Below are positions 47,362 to 59,087 of a stretch of DNA of 64,000 bases, piece after piece (positions within the stretch are counted from its first letter, which is position 1; the number at the start of each line of letters is the position of its first letter). The position numbers and the translations under genes are program-made. The notes under the pieces are model-generated. The model did not search any database. It had not been told where the DNA came from and worked only from the letters and a program-made list of their open reading frames with translations. The DNA is taken from positions 10,147,683 through 10,211,682 of the forward strand of contig JAPTYO010000015.1 of NCBI GenBank assembly GCA_036873135.1. The letters are read 5' to 3'. This DNA is from Clarkia xantiana subsp. parviflora. Its lineage: Eukaryota; Streptophyta; Magnoliopsida; Myrtales; Onagraceae.

Positions 47362-47375
47362 GACTCGGAGGCAAG
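47362..47375 (+). other. LARD polypurine tract
   Basis: GACTCGGAGGCAAG abuts the 3' LTR. It is a variant of the GACTCGGGGGCA core of the Tat-type elements here. Confidence 0.8.
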
Positions 47376-47987
47376 TGATATCTGCCCAATTCGGGTTCGT
47401 ATTTACGTTTCGAACTGCGTAAACACGTCAAAATCACATAAACGGATCAAAACACTTTCTCGAGAGTCAAAACGGTCCAGACGCGCGGCACACGCGTTCG
47501 GATTGCCCTAGGCGACCCAGATCACGCCAGCATTGCCCAAATCCGACGTGATCCGAGTCGTCTTCTGCATCATGCGTGTTCCATTTTGTGTTCTTACACT
47601 AAGGTAGAGTTTTCCAATAGCCAACCTTGAGCAAACCAGACGACGGTTCGTACTTTCTTTTAGACCGGCGTCGAACCGCACAAAAACCGGAGTCGGTTCT
47701 AAGGTTGCCTTTAAAAGGAACCTAGGCCACTCATTTTACATTTTATCTTCACTTGAGATTGGCTTAGAAGCTCTGACTTCTCTCTAGCTTTCTCTCTCTA
47801 GAATTCTCATTTAAGCATCGGAGAGAGTTCAACCAGCACCCCCCCCCCCCTCTCCGTGCTAGTTACTGCCCCGTGTGCAGGTTCGGACAACAAGCGTAAA
47901 GCAAGGAGCGCGAGTAGAAGGACCTAACACGGCGATCAACCCGAAGATTCGTCAAGTCCGTTACATCAAGCGGGTTTGGACGAAACA
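47376..47987 (+). repeat. LARD 3' LTR
   Basis: It starts TGATATCTGCCC and ends GACGAAACA, followed by a TA run. It is collinear with the 5' LTR. It has a C run near 47840 and a mutated TATA box. Confidence 0.9.
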
Positions 47988-48210
47988 TATATATATATAT
48001 ATATAACTACATAAATTCTTACATTACTTAAACATTATCTTAGTCTTCTGGGATTCACCCGACCAAATTGTTTGTCCAATTTAACTCTCTTGAGTTTACA
48101 TTGCCAAACAATTCACAAATTCTAATAAGTTTTTTTACGATAAAAAAATCCCATGACTATTTAAATAAAATAAAAAATTCCACGTGCATGTGGCAGCAAC
48201 TCAACACTTA

Positions 48211-48835
48211 CGACATGTTTTGTTCATGGAATAGGAATAGGTAATGAGGAATCAGTATGATGATGTTTAGTTACTTAAGTGTGTGGAATAAGAATTAATA
48301 ATTCCTAGTTTTGAGGGAATAACCAATCTTGACCCAACCCCAAGAATGCCCATTCCAATTTCTGCAAGAATTGAGAATTGAAATAAAAAAAAAAAATTAA
48401 CATAGCCTCTCGCTCGCTGCCGCACGCCCGCCGCCCCTCGCTTGCTCGATTGCTCGTCGCCGCTCGCTCCAGTTTGTCGTCGCCGGCCACTGCTTGATGT
48501 CGCCGTCGTCCGTTGTTGCCTGCCCACTGCCACCCGCCACTGCCGCCCGCCCTCCGCTCCCACCTGTCGTCAGTGCTCACACCCCACCATTGCCGTCGCC
48601 GCTCGCCCGCCTTTCACTACTAATCGCTTGATAGAAAAATGGTATATTTGTAAATTTAAGATTATTCCTTTCATTTACATATAACGTTCTATCAACCAAA
48701 CATTGGATTTAGAAATTGAAACTCTCATTCCATATTCATCATGTCACCAAGTAACATCATATTAATATTATATATTATTTATTCCATATTCCTATTCGCT
48801 ATTTCTTATTCATATTCTACGAATCAAATATGTTG
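48211..48835. mobile_element. Harbinger/Tourist-like MITE, ~625 bp
   Basis: The imperfect termini are CGACATGTTTTGTTCATGG and, inverted, CAACATATTTGATTCGTAG. TTA flanks both sides (48208-48210 and 48836-48838). The GGAATAGGAATAGG motif near both ends is common in plant Tourist-like elements. The interior 48405-48610 is a GC-rich CGCCGCTCGC-type stretch giving spurious ORFs. Confidence 0.6.
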
Positions 48836-48838
48836 TTA

Positions 48839-51800
48839 ATTGTATTGAGATGTCGTACTGGCAATATTATGTCTGGAAATTGCTATTTTTATATTTAATT
48901 GTAAACAATTTATTGTTTTGTAATTGGTTGTTTAAATGAAGTTGTTTTGGCGAAAAACTCAGTGGTACGACGTATGTAAAACTCGTAATGGTTTTGTTTT
49001 TTGGGTCATTAATTAACTAAGTGGTTGACCCGTGCGTTGCGTGGTAAGAAATATTTTTAATATAATTATTAGAGTATTACAAAACTTCAAATTTGATATT
49101 GATAATTAATTTGATTGGTCTTTTTTATTTTTAATAATTTATTTTTCAATGTAAATGAAAACTATTATACTATTAAGGTTTATATAAACTCATATAATTA
49201 TATCTTAACGTGTGTGAACATAAGTTCTATTTTTTAGTTAATAGATTTACACATATGATATTACATATTTTTTGTATACACATAAAAACCATAAAAATAT
49301 TAAAATAAATAAATACTTAATAAATATTATTATTAATCATATATTCTTATGAAGGTAGTATCATATAATCTTTTTTATATAACGTACATATTTTTTTATA
49401 GTTATTTATACGTTTAATTTATAATTGAAATTTTAAATAGTATTTTAGGTAATATTGTTAACTATAATTTTTATTTTTTAGCTATGATATATTTTTTTTA
49501 TTTAAGTGAAAATATAGAATAAGATAACATGATGGTTGACAAAATGTTTTATAAATTCACGAAACTAATCGTAGTTATATATTGATTGTATTCACTAAAA
49601 TATATATAAAGTGATTTTTTATTCATTTAATTATATATAAATGGTATTTCATACGAATTGTTAATATTTGTATCTAATCTTTTTATTTTTAATATATTTT
49701 CTTGTCTGTTCTTTTTTCCCAATATTTTATGGTGAAATTGCAAATTTCTAATGTTAGGATGCAAAGTGACTAACATGTAAATGAAACAAAAATTGAAAGT
49801 GAATAATGGTTTCGGCAAAAAAAAAAAAAAAGGAATGAAGTGATCGATAAAAAAAATAGATAAACAAACATGTAAATTAATATTATATTATATTTTTATA
49901 TTCAATATTTATATATATCCATGCGTATATTTTATTTAATATTAATACAATAGTAAAAAATGAAGCATAACTGAATTTTATTTTATTAGGTGATTATTAA
50001 TTTACATTGTTATGTAAATTATTGTTAACATTTTTATTATATGTGTTTTAATTTTTCATGTATTTTAGTGCAATTTATTCAATAATTTTGTATGGTGAAA
50101 TAAATTGCAACTTTCTAATGTGATTATGAAAAATGACTAAATTTAAAAGAAAGAGAAAATTAGAGTGAATAAGATTTTTGGCAATAAAAAAATGAATGAG
50201 AGTGATAAAAATATATTTAAAAAATGTGTAAATTCAAATTATATTATATTTTTATATTTAATATGTATATATTTATTCAAATCTAAATAATATTTTAACA
50301 TTAATATAATAGTAAAAAAATTAAACAAAAGTGAAATTTATTTTATTTGTTAAGTGGATTGTTAATTGATTTTGTTATGTAACCTACTATAAAATGTAAC
50401 TCCCATCAAGATTGAATAAGAAGCTTATGATGAATATTAGCATGTCTACATAGGCACAAAAATGATGTCACTTATATAAATGTAACTCATGAATTATGTG
50501 GACCAATGAATCTATAGAATTTTATTCAAATTGATTACTTGTCAAAATTCTATGAGTTTCATTGAAATTATATAGAATATAGATAGATAGATAGATGGCA
50601 TGTATTGGATGAATGTTGGCACTTGTACCCAATGCAACAAACAACCCAAATTGCTCAATTATATAACAAAAATAAATTATCATGATTTGATGAGGTGAAC
50701 AATATAATAATAATGGTAGAAAAATGAAAATTAAATCAATCAAATTAAAAAGGAATTAGGGCTGGCTACCTAGATTGATGACATTGCTTAAACAAAGGGC
50801 TACTCTTCTTGTTGGGAGTTAGAAATGGAGAAAAGGTTTGGTAAAAAGAAAGGGGGTAAATTCTAAATTACTAAAAAGCAGCTTGCTTAATTCTCCACAA
50901 AAGGCATAGAATAGAATAGAATAATCATGGAGGTTGAATTGAATGACCCTAGCTAGCCTAACTCCCTCATCATCTTTTTTGACAATCAAGAAACATTATT
51001 AAAGCTTTATGTCTTCCCCCAACATTTTACTTTTCATTCTTGAAATCCATTATTCATGCCACCAGCTCACCGATTTGATGTGGGAAAATCTTATTTTTAT
51101 GCATGGAAATAAATTAAGGAGTGTTAAAAAAAAAATTGTAATATAATGTAGTAGTTTAATATTAATTTATTAATTAGAAGTTTTATGTTCAAACTTTCTC
51201 GAACTTAGGAATTTAAAAATATTTAATGTAGCTAAATATCCTGATATTCAATTGGAAACAAAAAAATTAATTAATTTAGCTAAATTAAATAGCTCATTTG
51301 ATGTAGTCATGTAGCTGAATATCCTAATATCCAATTGGAAACAAAAAAAATTAATTGATTTAGCTAAATTAAATAGCTCCTAGCTTATATGAATGTGAAG
51401 TAGAAAAGTTATATTCGTAGATCATCAATTTCTTTATACAATTTACAAAATTGTAAAGTTTACCAAATTATCTATTAATTTTTATTATTTACTTATTCTA
51501 AAAATTTAAAAATAGATAAAAACTATTTAAAAATGGAAAATAACTTCAAAAAAGAAAATATGATATATTTTTTAGAAATGGAAATAATTTTGTATATAAA
51601 TAAATTCTTAAAATTGGATTTTTTTTTTTTTTGAGAATACTATAATTTACGGTTTTTTTTAAAAAAAAAAAATATGCACAAAATAATGTAAATCTTTTTT
51701 ATGATTTTTTTTAAATTTATATTTTTTTACTATTTTAAAAAGTTAATAAGCAATATTAATTAAGAAAAAGGTTAAAATAATAATAAATTATTATCTAAAG

Positions 51801-52738
51801 AAAATCATTGATAATGTATAAACAGATATTCCTAAGAAATAATTGCAAATGTGCTTTACGCCTTTACATTAATGAATTCATCGCGCCAGGTGATGGATTT
51901 GATGTGCGAAAATCATCTTTTATATGCATGGATGGAAATAAAAAGATAAACCAAGGAGCGTCAACAAAAACTATTTAAATGATTAACCGGCTAATTTATT
52001 TAGATCAAAGATGACTCCTAGTTACTTACAATAATAACTAGTATTTTTTTTTAGATACATCCATCTTCAAAGATCAAATGGGAAAATGAGTTCTACTATC
52101 AACATCAAGGTTGGCTTAAAGTGCTTAATATGTGAGACGTGTTGTTTTGTTGTCAGAAAAAATAAATAATACTGACTCTAGCTAATTCTGTTAGGCAGTA
52201 ATATGGTATAATACCATTATTCTTTTAATATTAATATTAGGAGTTCATAGTCCTTTTTACTACATTTTGTTAGGCGAGCGAGAGTGACTTAATTATTTTT
52301 TTAGAAATTAATCAGAGGGTTAAAAATTAAAAAAAAAATCATAATTATAGGTCATGTTGCTAATGGATATTTCAGATATAAAATTAGTTTTGATATTCGG
52401 TTTCTCAATTATCAAATTTAAAAATGCTTAATTTCCACATTTTACTTTTAAAGTTGTCGAAACAAAAATATATTTTTTAAGCATCAAACAATCTTAAACT
52501 ATGAGCAACAAATCCGATACTTCATAAAAGTAAAAAAAAAAATATGTTTTTTGTTACTTAAAATGTCAATTTAACACCAAAAATGTAAAATAAAATAAGT
52601 AGAAAGTAATAATTATGATAGTTCAGACATCAAATATTAACATTTTAAACATGAACAACTATTAGTAATATGAAATATAATTGGAAACTATTTTAGGTTC
52701 TTAACTTTATATCAAAAGGCCTAAATTGACGAGTTAAA
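48839..52738. other. AT-rich intergenic sequence
   Basis: No gene was recognised. It holds a long direct repeat (about 49718-50050 and 50085-50385), a tandem duplication with an ~82-bp unit (51228-51380), a GATA microsatellite (50580-50596), and a dispersed pair around GATTTGATGTG(G/C)GAAAATC (51072 and 51896). Confidence 0.6.
49718..50385. repeat. degenerate direct repeat, two ~330-bp copies
   Basis: Both copies share TATGGTGAAAT, GCAA(A/C)TTTCTAATGT, GTGAATAA, TTATATTATATTTTTATATT and AATAGTAAAAAA in order. Offset is about 360 bp. Function is unknown. Confidence 0.65.
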
Positions 52739-53010
52739 TTATTAAAATGGTCAATAACCTGGGAGAGGCTGAAGATTGACCCTTGTGAATTTGAGAGGTC
52801 TGAAGATTGAAATGGTGATAACTGAGGTCTGAAGTCTGGACTTTGTGATTTTGAGATTTTCCGTCCAAAATTTCTGTCAAAATTAACAGAACCACATGAA
52901 ATGTCCGAAATCCCCTTTTGCAATATTTGAATTCATTAAAAGTTTAATTAATATAAACATGAAAAAAAATACCCATGTCACTAATTTAAACACTTCAACA
53001 TGTGCAGGAT

Positions 53011-53016
53011 CACGTG
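53011..53016 (+). promoter_or_regulatory. CACGTG (G-box) upstream of the GRF gene
   Basis: CACGTG lies between the left TIR and the first gene. The other gene has CACGTG at 58852-58857 and 58922-58927. It is a common plant bZIP/bHLH site; use here is inferred from symmetry. Confidence 0.35.
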
Positions 53017-53235
53017 GAAACAAATTGAGAAAGAAAGATTGAGGAGAAATAAGAAGGAAAGAAGAGAAATGAAGGAAGGAAAGAAGAGAACAGAGGTTTT
53101 AGGAAATTAGGGTTCCTGCTAAAGCAATTTAGGGCTGTAAGAGTCGCCGCGTCACCAGGAGCTCGCCTGCCCAGTCTGCCGGAGTCGCTGGTGCTGCCTT
53201 CTTCCACCACAGTCGTCGTTCACTGCTTTACTGAG

Positions 53236-53888
53236 ATGAGGGAGATTGGGTCGTCGTCCGAATCGAGCCAGAGCCGGACAATTTCGCGCCGGAATACATG
53301 TTGTAACCTGGGTGAGGTGGTTATGTGTCGCTGCGACGTTACAGCAGTGGTGAGAACGTCGGGAACAGGTGGAAATTTTGGCCGGAGATCCTATGGGTGC
53401 CCGTTTTACACGGTAAGATTTCAATTGGGGCTGGGTGAGTGGGGATATTGTCCATTATGCCATATTACGATGAATTGAACCTCAATTTGATCTTGAAATT
53501 GTTCATTTTTTGTAAAATTGGGATGATTTCGATTTTGTGGACATTACATTCTGTCAATTTAATGCAAACTATTAATTTGGATGTTGATTGTTGTTGTATA
53601 ATTTGGTTGTTGATTGTTAAAAGTAATTCATGTTGATGGTTGTTGTATAATTTGGTTGTTTTTTGGTTTGTTCTTGTTGTAGGGGAGGAAGGGGACGATT
53701 GTGGCTTTTTCGAATGGGTTGAAGAATGGATGTTTTCTCACTCAAGTAAGATGGTTGTTATGGCGAAGAGAAAACTTGCTGAAGCCGAAGCAAAACTAAA
53801 CCGACTAGAGAGGATGTATCGCATTGTAATTTGTTGCTTATGTATGTCAGTGATAGGTGCTCTATTTGTAGGAAAATTCTATCTTTAA
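53236..53888 (+). CDS. MULE gene 1: GRF-type zinc-finger protein with C-terminal membrane segment
   Basis: Two exons. Exon 1 (53236-53412) ends at a GTAAG donor. The acceptor is the AG at 53686-53687, which keeps the frame (the AG at 53681-53682 would shift it), so exon 2 is 53688-53888. The product is about 125 residues. The GRF zinc finger spans the junction: C-R-C at 31-33, R-T-S at 40-42, GNFGRRSYGC with Cys at 55, then DDCGFFEW from exon 2. A basic/acidic heptad segment (KRKLAEAEAKLNRLERMY) and a hydrophobic C-terminal helix (IVICCLCMSVIGALFVGKF) follow. This is the plan of the small plant proteins annotated At4g04775-like. GRF fingers bind single-stranded nucleic acid in other proteins; the role here is unknown. 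The frame is intact. The first Met in frame is at 53236; TTG/CTG-initiated upstream sequence was not used. Confidence 0.75.
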
Positions 53889-54099
53889 GTGAAACATTAT
53901 GTGGCATGTTTCCGCTGTTTGATTTAGGGGTTTATCAGTTGTAAGTCTATCAAGTGTGTGATAGTGTAAAATTGTAATGTCTGGTGTATTACCGTTATGG
54001 ATAAAGTTTTAATGTTGTGTATTACTGTTATGTTTAAGCTCAAATGTCAACATTGTATTGTTTAAGATCAGTAAAATTGTGTAGTCCGAAAGTTAAAAA

Positions 54100-54460
54100 T
54101 TGTGGACACTAAAAGTCTGAAGTTTGACATGTGTTGATAATCATGGTCTGAAAATTGTACTGTTGTGACATTTAGGGGACCGAAAGTTTAAAATTGTGTA
54201 CATTAGAAATATGGAGTTTTACAGCTGTTGATAATCAAGGTCTGAAAATTGTACTGTTGTGACATTTAGGGGTCCGAAAGTTTAAAATTGTGGACACTAG
54301 AAGTCTGGAGTTTTACAGCTGTTGATAATCAAGGTCTGAAAATTGTACTGTTGTGACATTTAGGGGTACGAAAGTTTAAAATTGTGGACATTAGAAGTCT
54401 GGAGTTTTACATGTGTTGAATAAAGGTCTGAAAATTGTACTGTTTTGACATTTATCTGTC
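54100..54460. repeat. MULE intergenic tandem repeat, 92-94-bp unit, 4 copies
   Basis: GGTCTGAAAATTGTACTGTT recurs at 54145, 54239, 54333 and 54425. The units also carry GTCCGAAAGTTTAAAATTGT and TTTTACAGCTGTTGATAATC. The array sits between the 3' ends of the two genes. Confidence 0.92.
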
Positions 54461-54837
54461 CGAATGTTTATTATGTGGACATTAAAATCCCGTTGTTCAT
54501 AAACCACAAGGTAGTAAATCTGGACATTAAAAGCCTGTTGTTCATAAACCACAAGGTAGTACTGAATAACATTTAAGTCAACTGAACTGAACACAAAATA
54601 TTGAACAAAGTCATTCTCAAAATAGTTTGCCGTGATACTCTTTGTCAACATGGGACAATATGGAGTATCACACAAAACTACATAGCTATGTTATCCTAGT
54701 CTAAACATACCCAATCCAAAGCAAACATCCAAAAGGAGTCCACACATCTCCCACAAACACATAACAAACTTCCTAATGAGTTTAGACATCTCCAAAAAGA
54801 CATACCACCATTAACCTATTTATTCCTCCTACTTCCC

Positions 54838-57800
54838 TCATTCCTTATCATCATCAATTGATATCACCAACTTCTTAGCCGGCCTTGGAGGAACAAACTG
54901 CGGGTTCTCAAGTCTTCTGCTTCTCCTCAGTGGTTTCCGAGGAGTCATTCCGCCTCTTCTTACCGGTATCTTTGTCCGATAACCAGGGGAGATACGTACT
55001 GGGCCCTCAATACGACGCGATGGAGGAAGTATCATATTCAGGGGACTTGCATCCTCAATAACTAGTCCAGCAAAATCAGTTTCTGGTATAGTTCCTCTCC
55101 GGATTGGCAGATCGGGATGCTCCTCCTCAGCAACTGTTTCCTCCTCATGCACTGTTTCCTCCGGAAGCTCCTCATCATGCACTTGTTCCTCGAGATGCTC
55201 CTCCTCATCATGCACTGGTTCATCACGTTTGTCCTGTTGGACTGGTTCATAGGGAAGCTCCTCCTCATGGACTAGTTTAGAGGGAAGCTCCTCCTCATGG
55301 ACTGGTGAACTGGGACGCTCCTCCTTATGGACCGGTGAACCCAGATGCTCCATTTCAGTTTCTTGGACTGGTTCACTGGGATCCACCTTCTCGTGATGGG
55401 AGGTTTTCTGCCTTATCTTTTTTCCTATGGACTGCATAATCAAACACAGATGAGCATGACTAAACAGACATTAGTATGGACAATACCATTAACGATTATA
55501 GCAGGTAACGTACCGATATGTATCCGGCTAATGTTTCTTCATCGGAGTCCATGTATACATCATGGTTATCAGCTTCATGGAGTGCTTCCTCTTCGACATC
55601 ATGAATCTCCTCTTCTTCTTTATCATCATGAATTCCCTCATGGACTGCTCCCTCAAGAATCTTCTCTTCTTCATGAACTGCAGCATTCTCATGGGCGTAA
55701 TTTGCTTCCTCATTAGTATACTCTTCTTCATGTCCCTCATAGCCTGCTCCAGCAGGAATCTCCTTCTCGTCATGAACTGTAGCATTCTCATCCTCATGAT
55801 TTGCCCCCTCATTATTCTGCTCTTCTTATTGCTCCTCAAGGACTGCAGCATCTTTCATTTTCAACCTCTTTCCTGTGTACTGCATAACACATAAACAAAG
55901 AATGAGTTTGGGATAAACCATACTAAATAACTAAACACAATAGGAATGACATATACCAAAATGTATTGAGACAAGGTTTCTTCATCATTTGCCGCATATT
56001 CATCTTCATCATCCACAAATATATCACGTCGTTTTCTCTTCATCTTTTTCTTGGACTGCGAAAAAAAAACCCAGGCCTCAAATATCAACAAATATCATAC
56101 CCAGACCTCAAATATCAACAAGTATAATACCCAGACCTCAAATATCAACAAGTATAATAACCAGACCTCAAATATCAACAAGTATAATACCCAGAACTTA
56201 AATAGCATGTATAACAAATTTCGAGACATACATACCTGATTTTGGTCAGGATGTTCCCTTCTGCTAGATTCAGTCACACATTCATTCTCCCATTCATCCC
56301 ATGGTGATGCTAGCCGGTCAGATGAAACCTACAGCTCGATCCTTAGCTCTGGTGGAGGGGCATTTGGTCCCGTACTCTCCTTGTACTTCGGGAACCGAGC
56401 GTGACTGTCCACTTCTTCATCAGAGTCCGACTTTGGAAGAGACGCCATGATCAAATTTTTGTGTAGCAGATCTTGTAGAGCAGGTCCATTAACATCATCC
56501 AGCAATTCCAATTCATCGAACTCTTCTGCTGGAGGTCCATCTGCGGAACAAACAAATATATCAGTCATGTGATATACTTACATAATAAATCAGTAATTAA
56601 GCAGTAGAATAACACTAACCTGCAACATTCCCAACATCGTCCCTGTCACTGGTGACCTTCCTCTTCCAGGCAGCGACTTGCTTCCTCCTTTCTGCCTCCT
56701 TCGCCTTCTCCACCCGTGATTTTTCCTTGGCAACTCTATGCCATGGGTCAGGACCATCGAAATTTGTGCTGTGCACGTCCTCTCCATCTCTAGGCTCTCA
56801 GTCTTCATCAGAGAGTATTTCAGTAGGAAGACGGTGTTCTTCAACTTCACTGTCTTCTTCTTCAGTGGATTCAATGGACACCTCTTCATAGGAGGAAGAT
56901 GTCTCATCTCGGCTCCCATCTAGATCGACATGTATGGGAGATGTAGGTGCTTGTCCATCTCTTTCAGCTACTTCCCGTGCCAACCCCGACCTCAACTCTT
57001 CCATGGCATCCCTTAACTGACCTTGGTCGTCGCTTGTTCGACTTGTCCCTTCAACACCTTGCATAGTTCTGGACCCTTCAACATCGTCCATAATCATGTA
57101 CAACTGCATCAGGGATCCTCTAAGATGCCTATCTATCACGTCACCCCAATCAGACATACCCAAGATTAGTTTTAAGGCGATTACTCCACCAGGCGTAAAC
57201 TTTCTATAGTTTATTAATCGCCACTCCAGATAGCCATACTTTTCCCTCGCCACCTTCAGTAGCTGCCTGAATGGGTAGAAGCTTGAAATCTCAAAGAAGT
57301 CGATCTGGCAACATACTGACTAAGAGACCCATCCGCTTCAACAATAAACCGGCCATGATAGTTTATTCGCACAGTTATTGGATACTCTTCCATACTGTTT
57401 TGTGGTTGTACATCTGCCAGCAATCAAATTGACAAATTAGACAGTTTCTGACAAATCACACATTTGAAGGTAACAAAGTTCTGAACATTTGTTAAGATAT
57501 GAAGAAGGTCTGAACTTTTGTTCTTGTTTAAAATAAAGGTCTCAGTCAGTAAAATGTTTTCCAACAGAAGTTGCAGTCAGTCAGTAAAATGACTGAGACC
57601 TCTATTTTAAAACATTATACTAACTGGGACCTCTATTGTAAACAAGAAGAACTGTTTAGACATTATTTGTCAAACCTTCACAAATGTTCAGACCTTTGTT
57701 GTACACAAATGTATGACTGATTTCAAATATACAAGAACTTGTCAACTGTCATCAAAAGCTCAATACCACAGATATATTGTAAGAAATAACAAAATTTGCT

Positions 57801-58520
57801 CAACCAAACCGTTAACACTCTCACTGAAGTGTTGTTGTTGTTTAAAAAAGAGGAGTGCCAATTTTCTCTTGTGTGAAAAATCAGGTCTCAAATGTTCTTA
57901 TTCTTTCAAATTATAGGTCTCCAATCAGTTTGACATTATAAGTTTCCAATCAGTTTACAGTTACCCGAAAATGAAACCGTAAAAATATTTGTTCAAGTTT
58001 TCTTGTTTTGAACAAAACCCTATACAAATTTCAGTCCCTAATCCAAACAAGAGGTTTAATGCATCAACTATCCATTTTTCAACCTCTAATCAGCCAACTG
58101 ACCCAACTTCACTCACTGAAAAGTAACATTTTCGACTTTCATTAACAATGAAATGTTCAAGTTCTTCAAATTTCACTTTCTTCCTAAACCAAATTCAGTT
58201 AGCCGTTACACATGCAAAAAGTTTCGATTTTGCCAACACTAATAAGCCAACATACCCAACTGAACTAACTAAAAACTATCAATTTCAAATTTAATTAGCA
58301 ATTTCGTTTTCAGTGCAGTCACAATTTCAATATTCAATTTCAAATTTCAATCTTCCTACATTCTGTCCAGAATATGCTAAATGCTTCATTAAAATCAAAT
58401 AATCAACATCTTTTAACACATCCTCCAAGAAAAATCTAAACTTTGTACAAAACTCACAAGAAATACAAACTTCAAATCTCACATTCTGTGTAAAGTTAAC
58501 TTACCAGACAGACTAGCCAT
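54838..58520 (-). pseudogene. MULE gene 2: PB1-like, acidic multi-exon protein, broken
   Basis: Six exons (minus strand): 58520-58505, 57413-56620, 56540-56236, 56055-55957, 55879-55514, 55431-54838. All borders are GT/AG and phases match. The N-terminal part (IRVNYHGRF-like ITVRINYHGRFIV, QIDFFEI, REKYGYLEW, DVIDRHLRG) resembles the PB1-like domain at the start of plant MULE transposases. An acidic tract follows (EEEDSEVEEH), then basic patches (KKKMKRKRR, PRKPLRRSRRLENP), His-Glu-rich imperfect repeats and a final VISIDDDKE. The catalytic part of a MULE transposase is absent. Breaks: a frame change near 57305, TGA at 56798-56800, TAG at 56329-56331, TAA at 55826-55828. Exons 4 and 5 end alike (DEETLSQYIL, DEETLAGYIS), each followed by a basic exon start, suggesting exon duplication. 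Confidence 0.7.
56070..56200. repeat. MULE intronic minisatellite, 30-bp unit, ~4 copies
   Basis: The unit is CCAGACCTCAAATATCAACA followed by AGTATAATAC, in intron 3 of the PB1-like gene. CAGACCTCA also occurs repeatedly in the right TIR. Confidence 0.9.
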
Positions 58521-59087
58521 CTTCCTCAGCCCTAAAATTCGTCCACCGCTCGCGTCCTCTACAGTGTCGTCACCTTCGAAGCCCTGGTGCAACTCCCCTC
58601 TTTTCCGCTGCAACTCCCGTCAACCTCGCCGCTGGCCGTACGAAAATTCCGCTCCACTTCGTCGGAAACTTCTTCAGAGTCCCAGTCGGAGCAAACCCTA
58701 GTTTCGTTCTTCAGTTTTTTGAGAGAGTTTGAGAATAGAGAGAATGGAGAAGATGGAGAATTTTGATCGGATGTGACAGTGTGAGTAGGAAGATGAAGAG
58801 ACGTCTGCTTTCTTTTTGGCGCCCAAGGGTATTTTTGTCATTTCCGCTCGGCACGTGACAGGCACACGGGTGAAGGAGGGGCAATTTTGGGATTAAATTT
58901 TTAAGTGAGGCACGTTTTTGGCACGTGACAACTTTCTGTCAATTTTGACAGAAAAATCTAACAAAGACCTCAGTTATCAACAAGTCCAAACTTCAGACCT
59001 CAGTTATCACCATTTCAATCTTCAGACCTCTCAAATTCACAATGGTCAATCTTTAGACCTCTCCCAGGTTATTTACCGTTATTAAAA

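Larger units (their letters stand above)
36817..47987 (+). mobile_element. LARD: 11.2-kb non-autonomous gypsy-type element
   Basis: LTRs at 36817-37436 and 47376-47987 are in the same orientation and end GGACGAAACA. A TGGCGCCGTC-type PBS follows the first and a PPT precedes the second. The insertion lies in a TA microsatellite (TATATATA on both sides). The 9.9-kb interior has one gag-like ORF next to the PBS, and no protease, RT, RNase H or integrase motif was seen on either strand. Several tandem arrays fill the rest. This fits a large retrotransposon derivative that must use another element's enzymes. Confidence 0.88.
52748..59078. mobile_element. MULE: 6.3-kb Mutator-like element with two convergent genes
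   Basis: The terminal inverted repeats (about 52748-52898 and 58920-59078) start TGGTCAATAACCTGGGAGAG and CGGTAAATAACCTGGGAGAG. The 9-bp duplication TTATTAAAA is exact (52739-52747 and 59079-59087). One gene runs inward from each TIR: a GRF-zinc-finger gene on the plus strand and a PB1-like gene on the minus strand. No transposase catalytic domain (DDE, SWIM zinc finger) was seen, so the element is non-autonomous or carries non-transposase cargo. Confidence 0.9.

Noticed and set aside
48267..48684. Arg/Ala-rich ORFs on both strands
   Set aside because: Produced by the GC-rich interior of the Harbinger-like MITE; no recognisable protein.
49020..49060. CCCGTGCGTTGCGTGG segment
   Set aside because: Similar short segments are widespread in plant intergenic DNA; I could not define an element or ends from it.
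55528..55894. Met/Arg- and Phe/Leu-rich ORFs overlapping exon 5 of the PB1-like gene
   Set aside because: They are out-of-frame readings of the acidic repeats; the spliced frame explains the sequence better.
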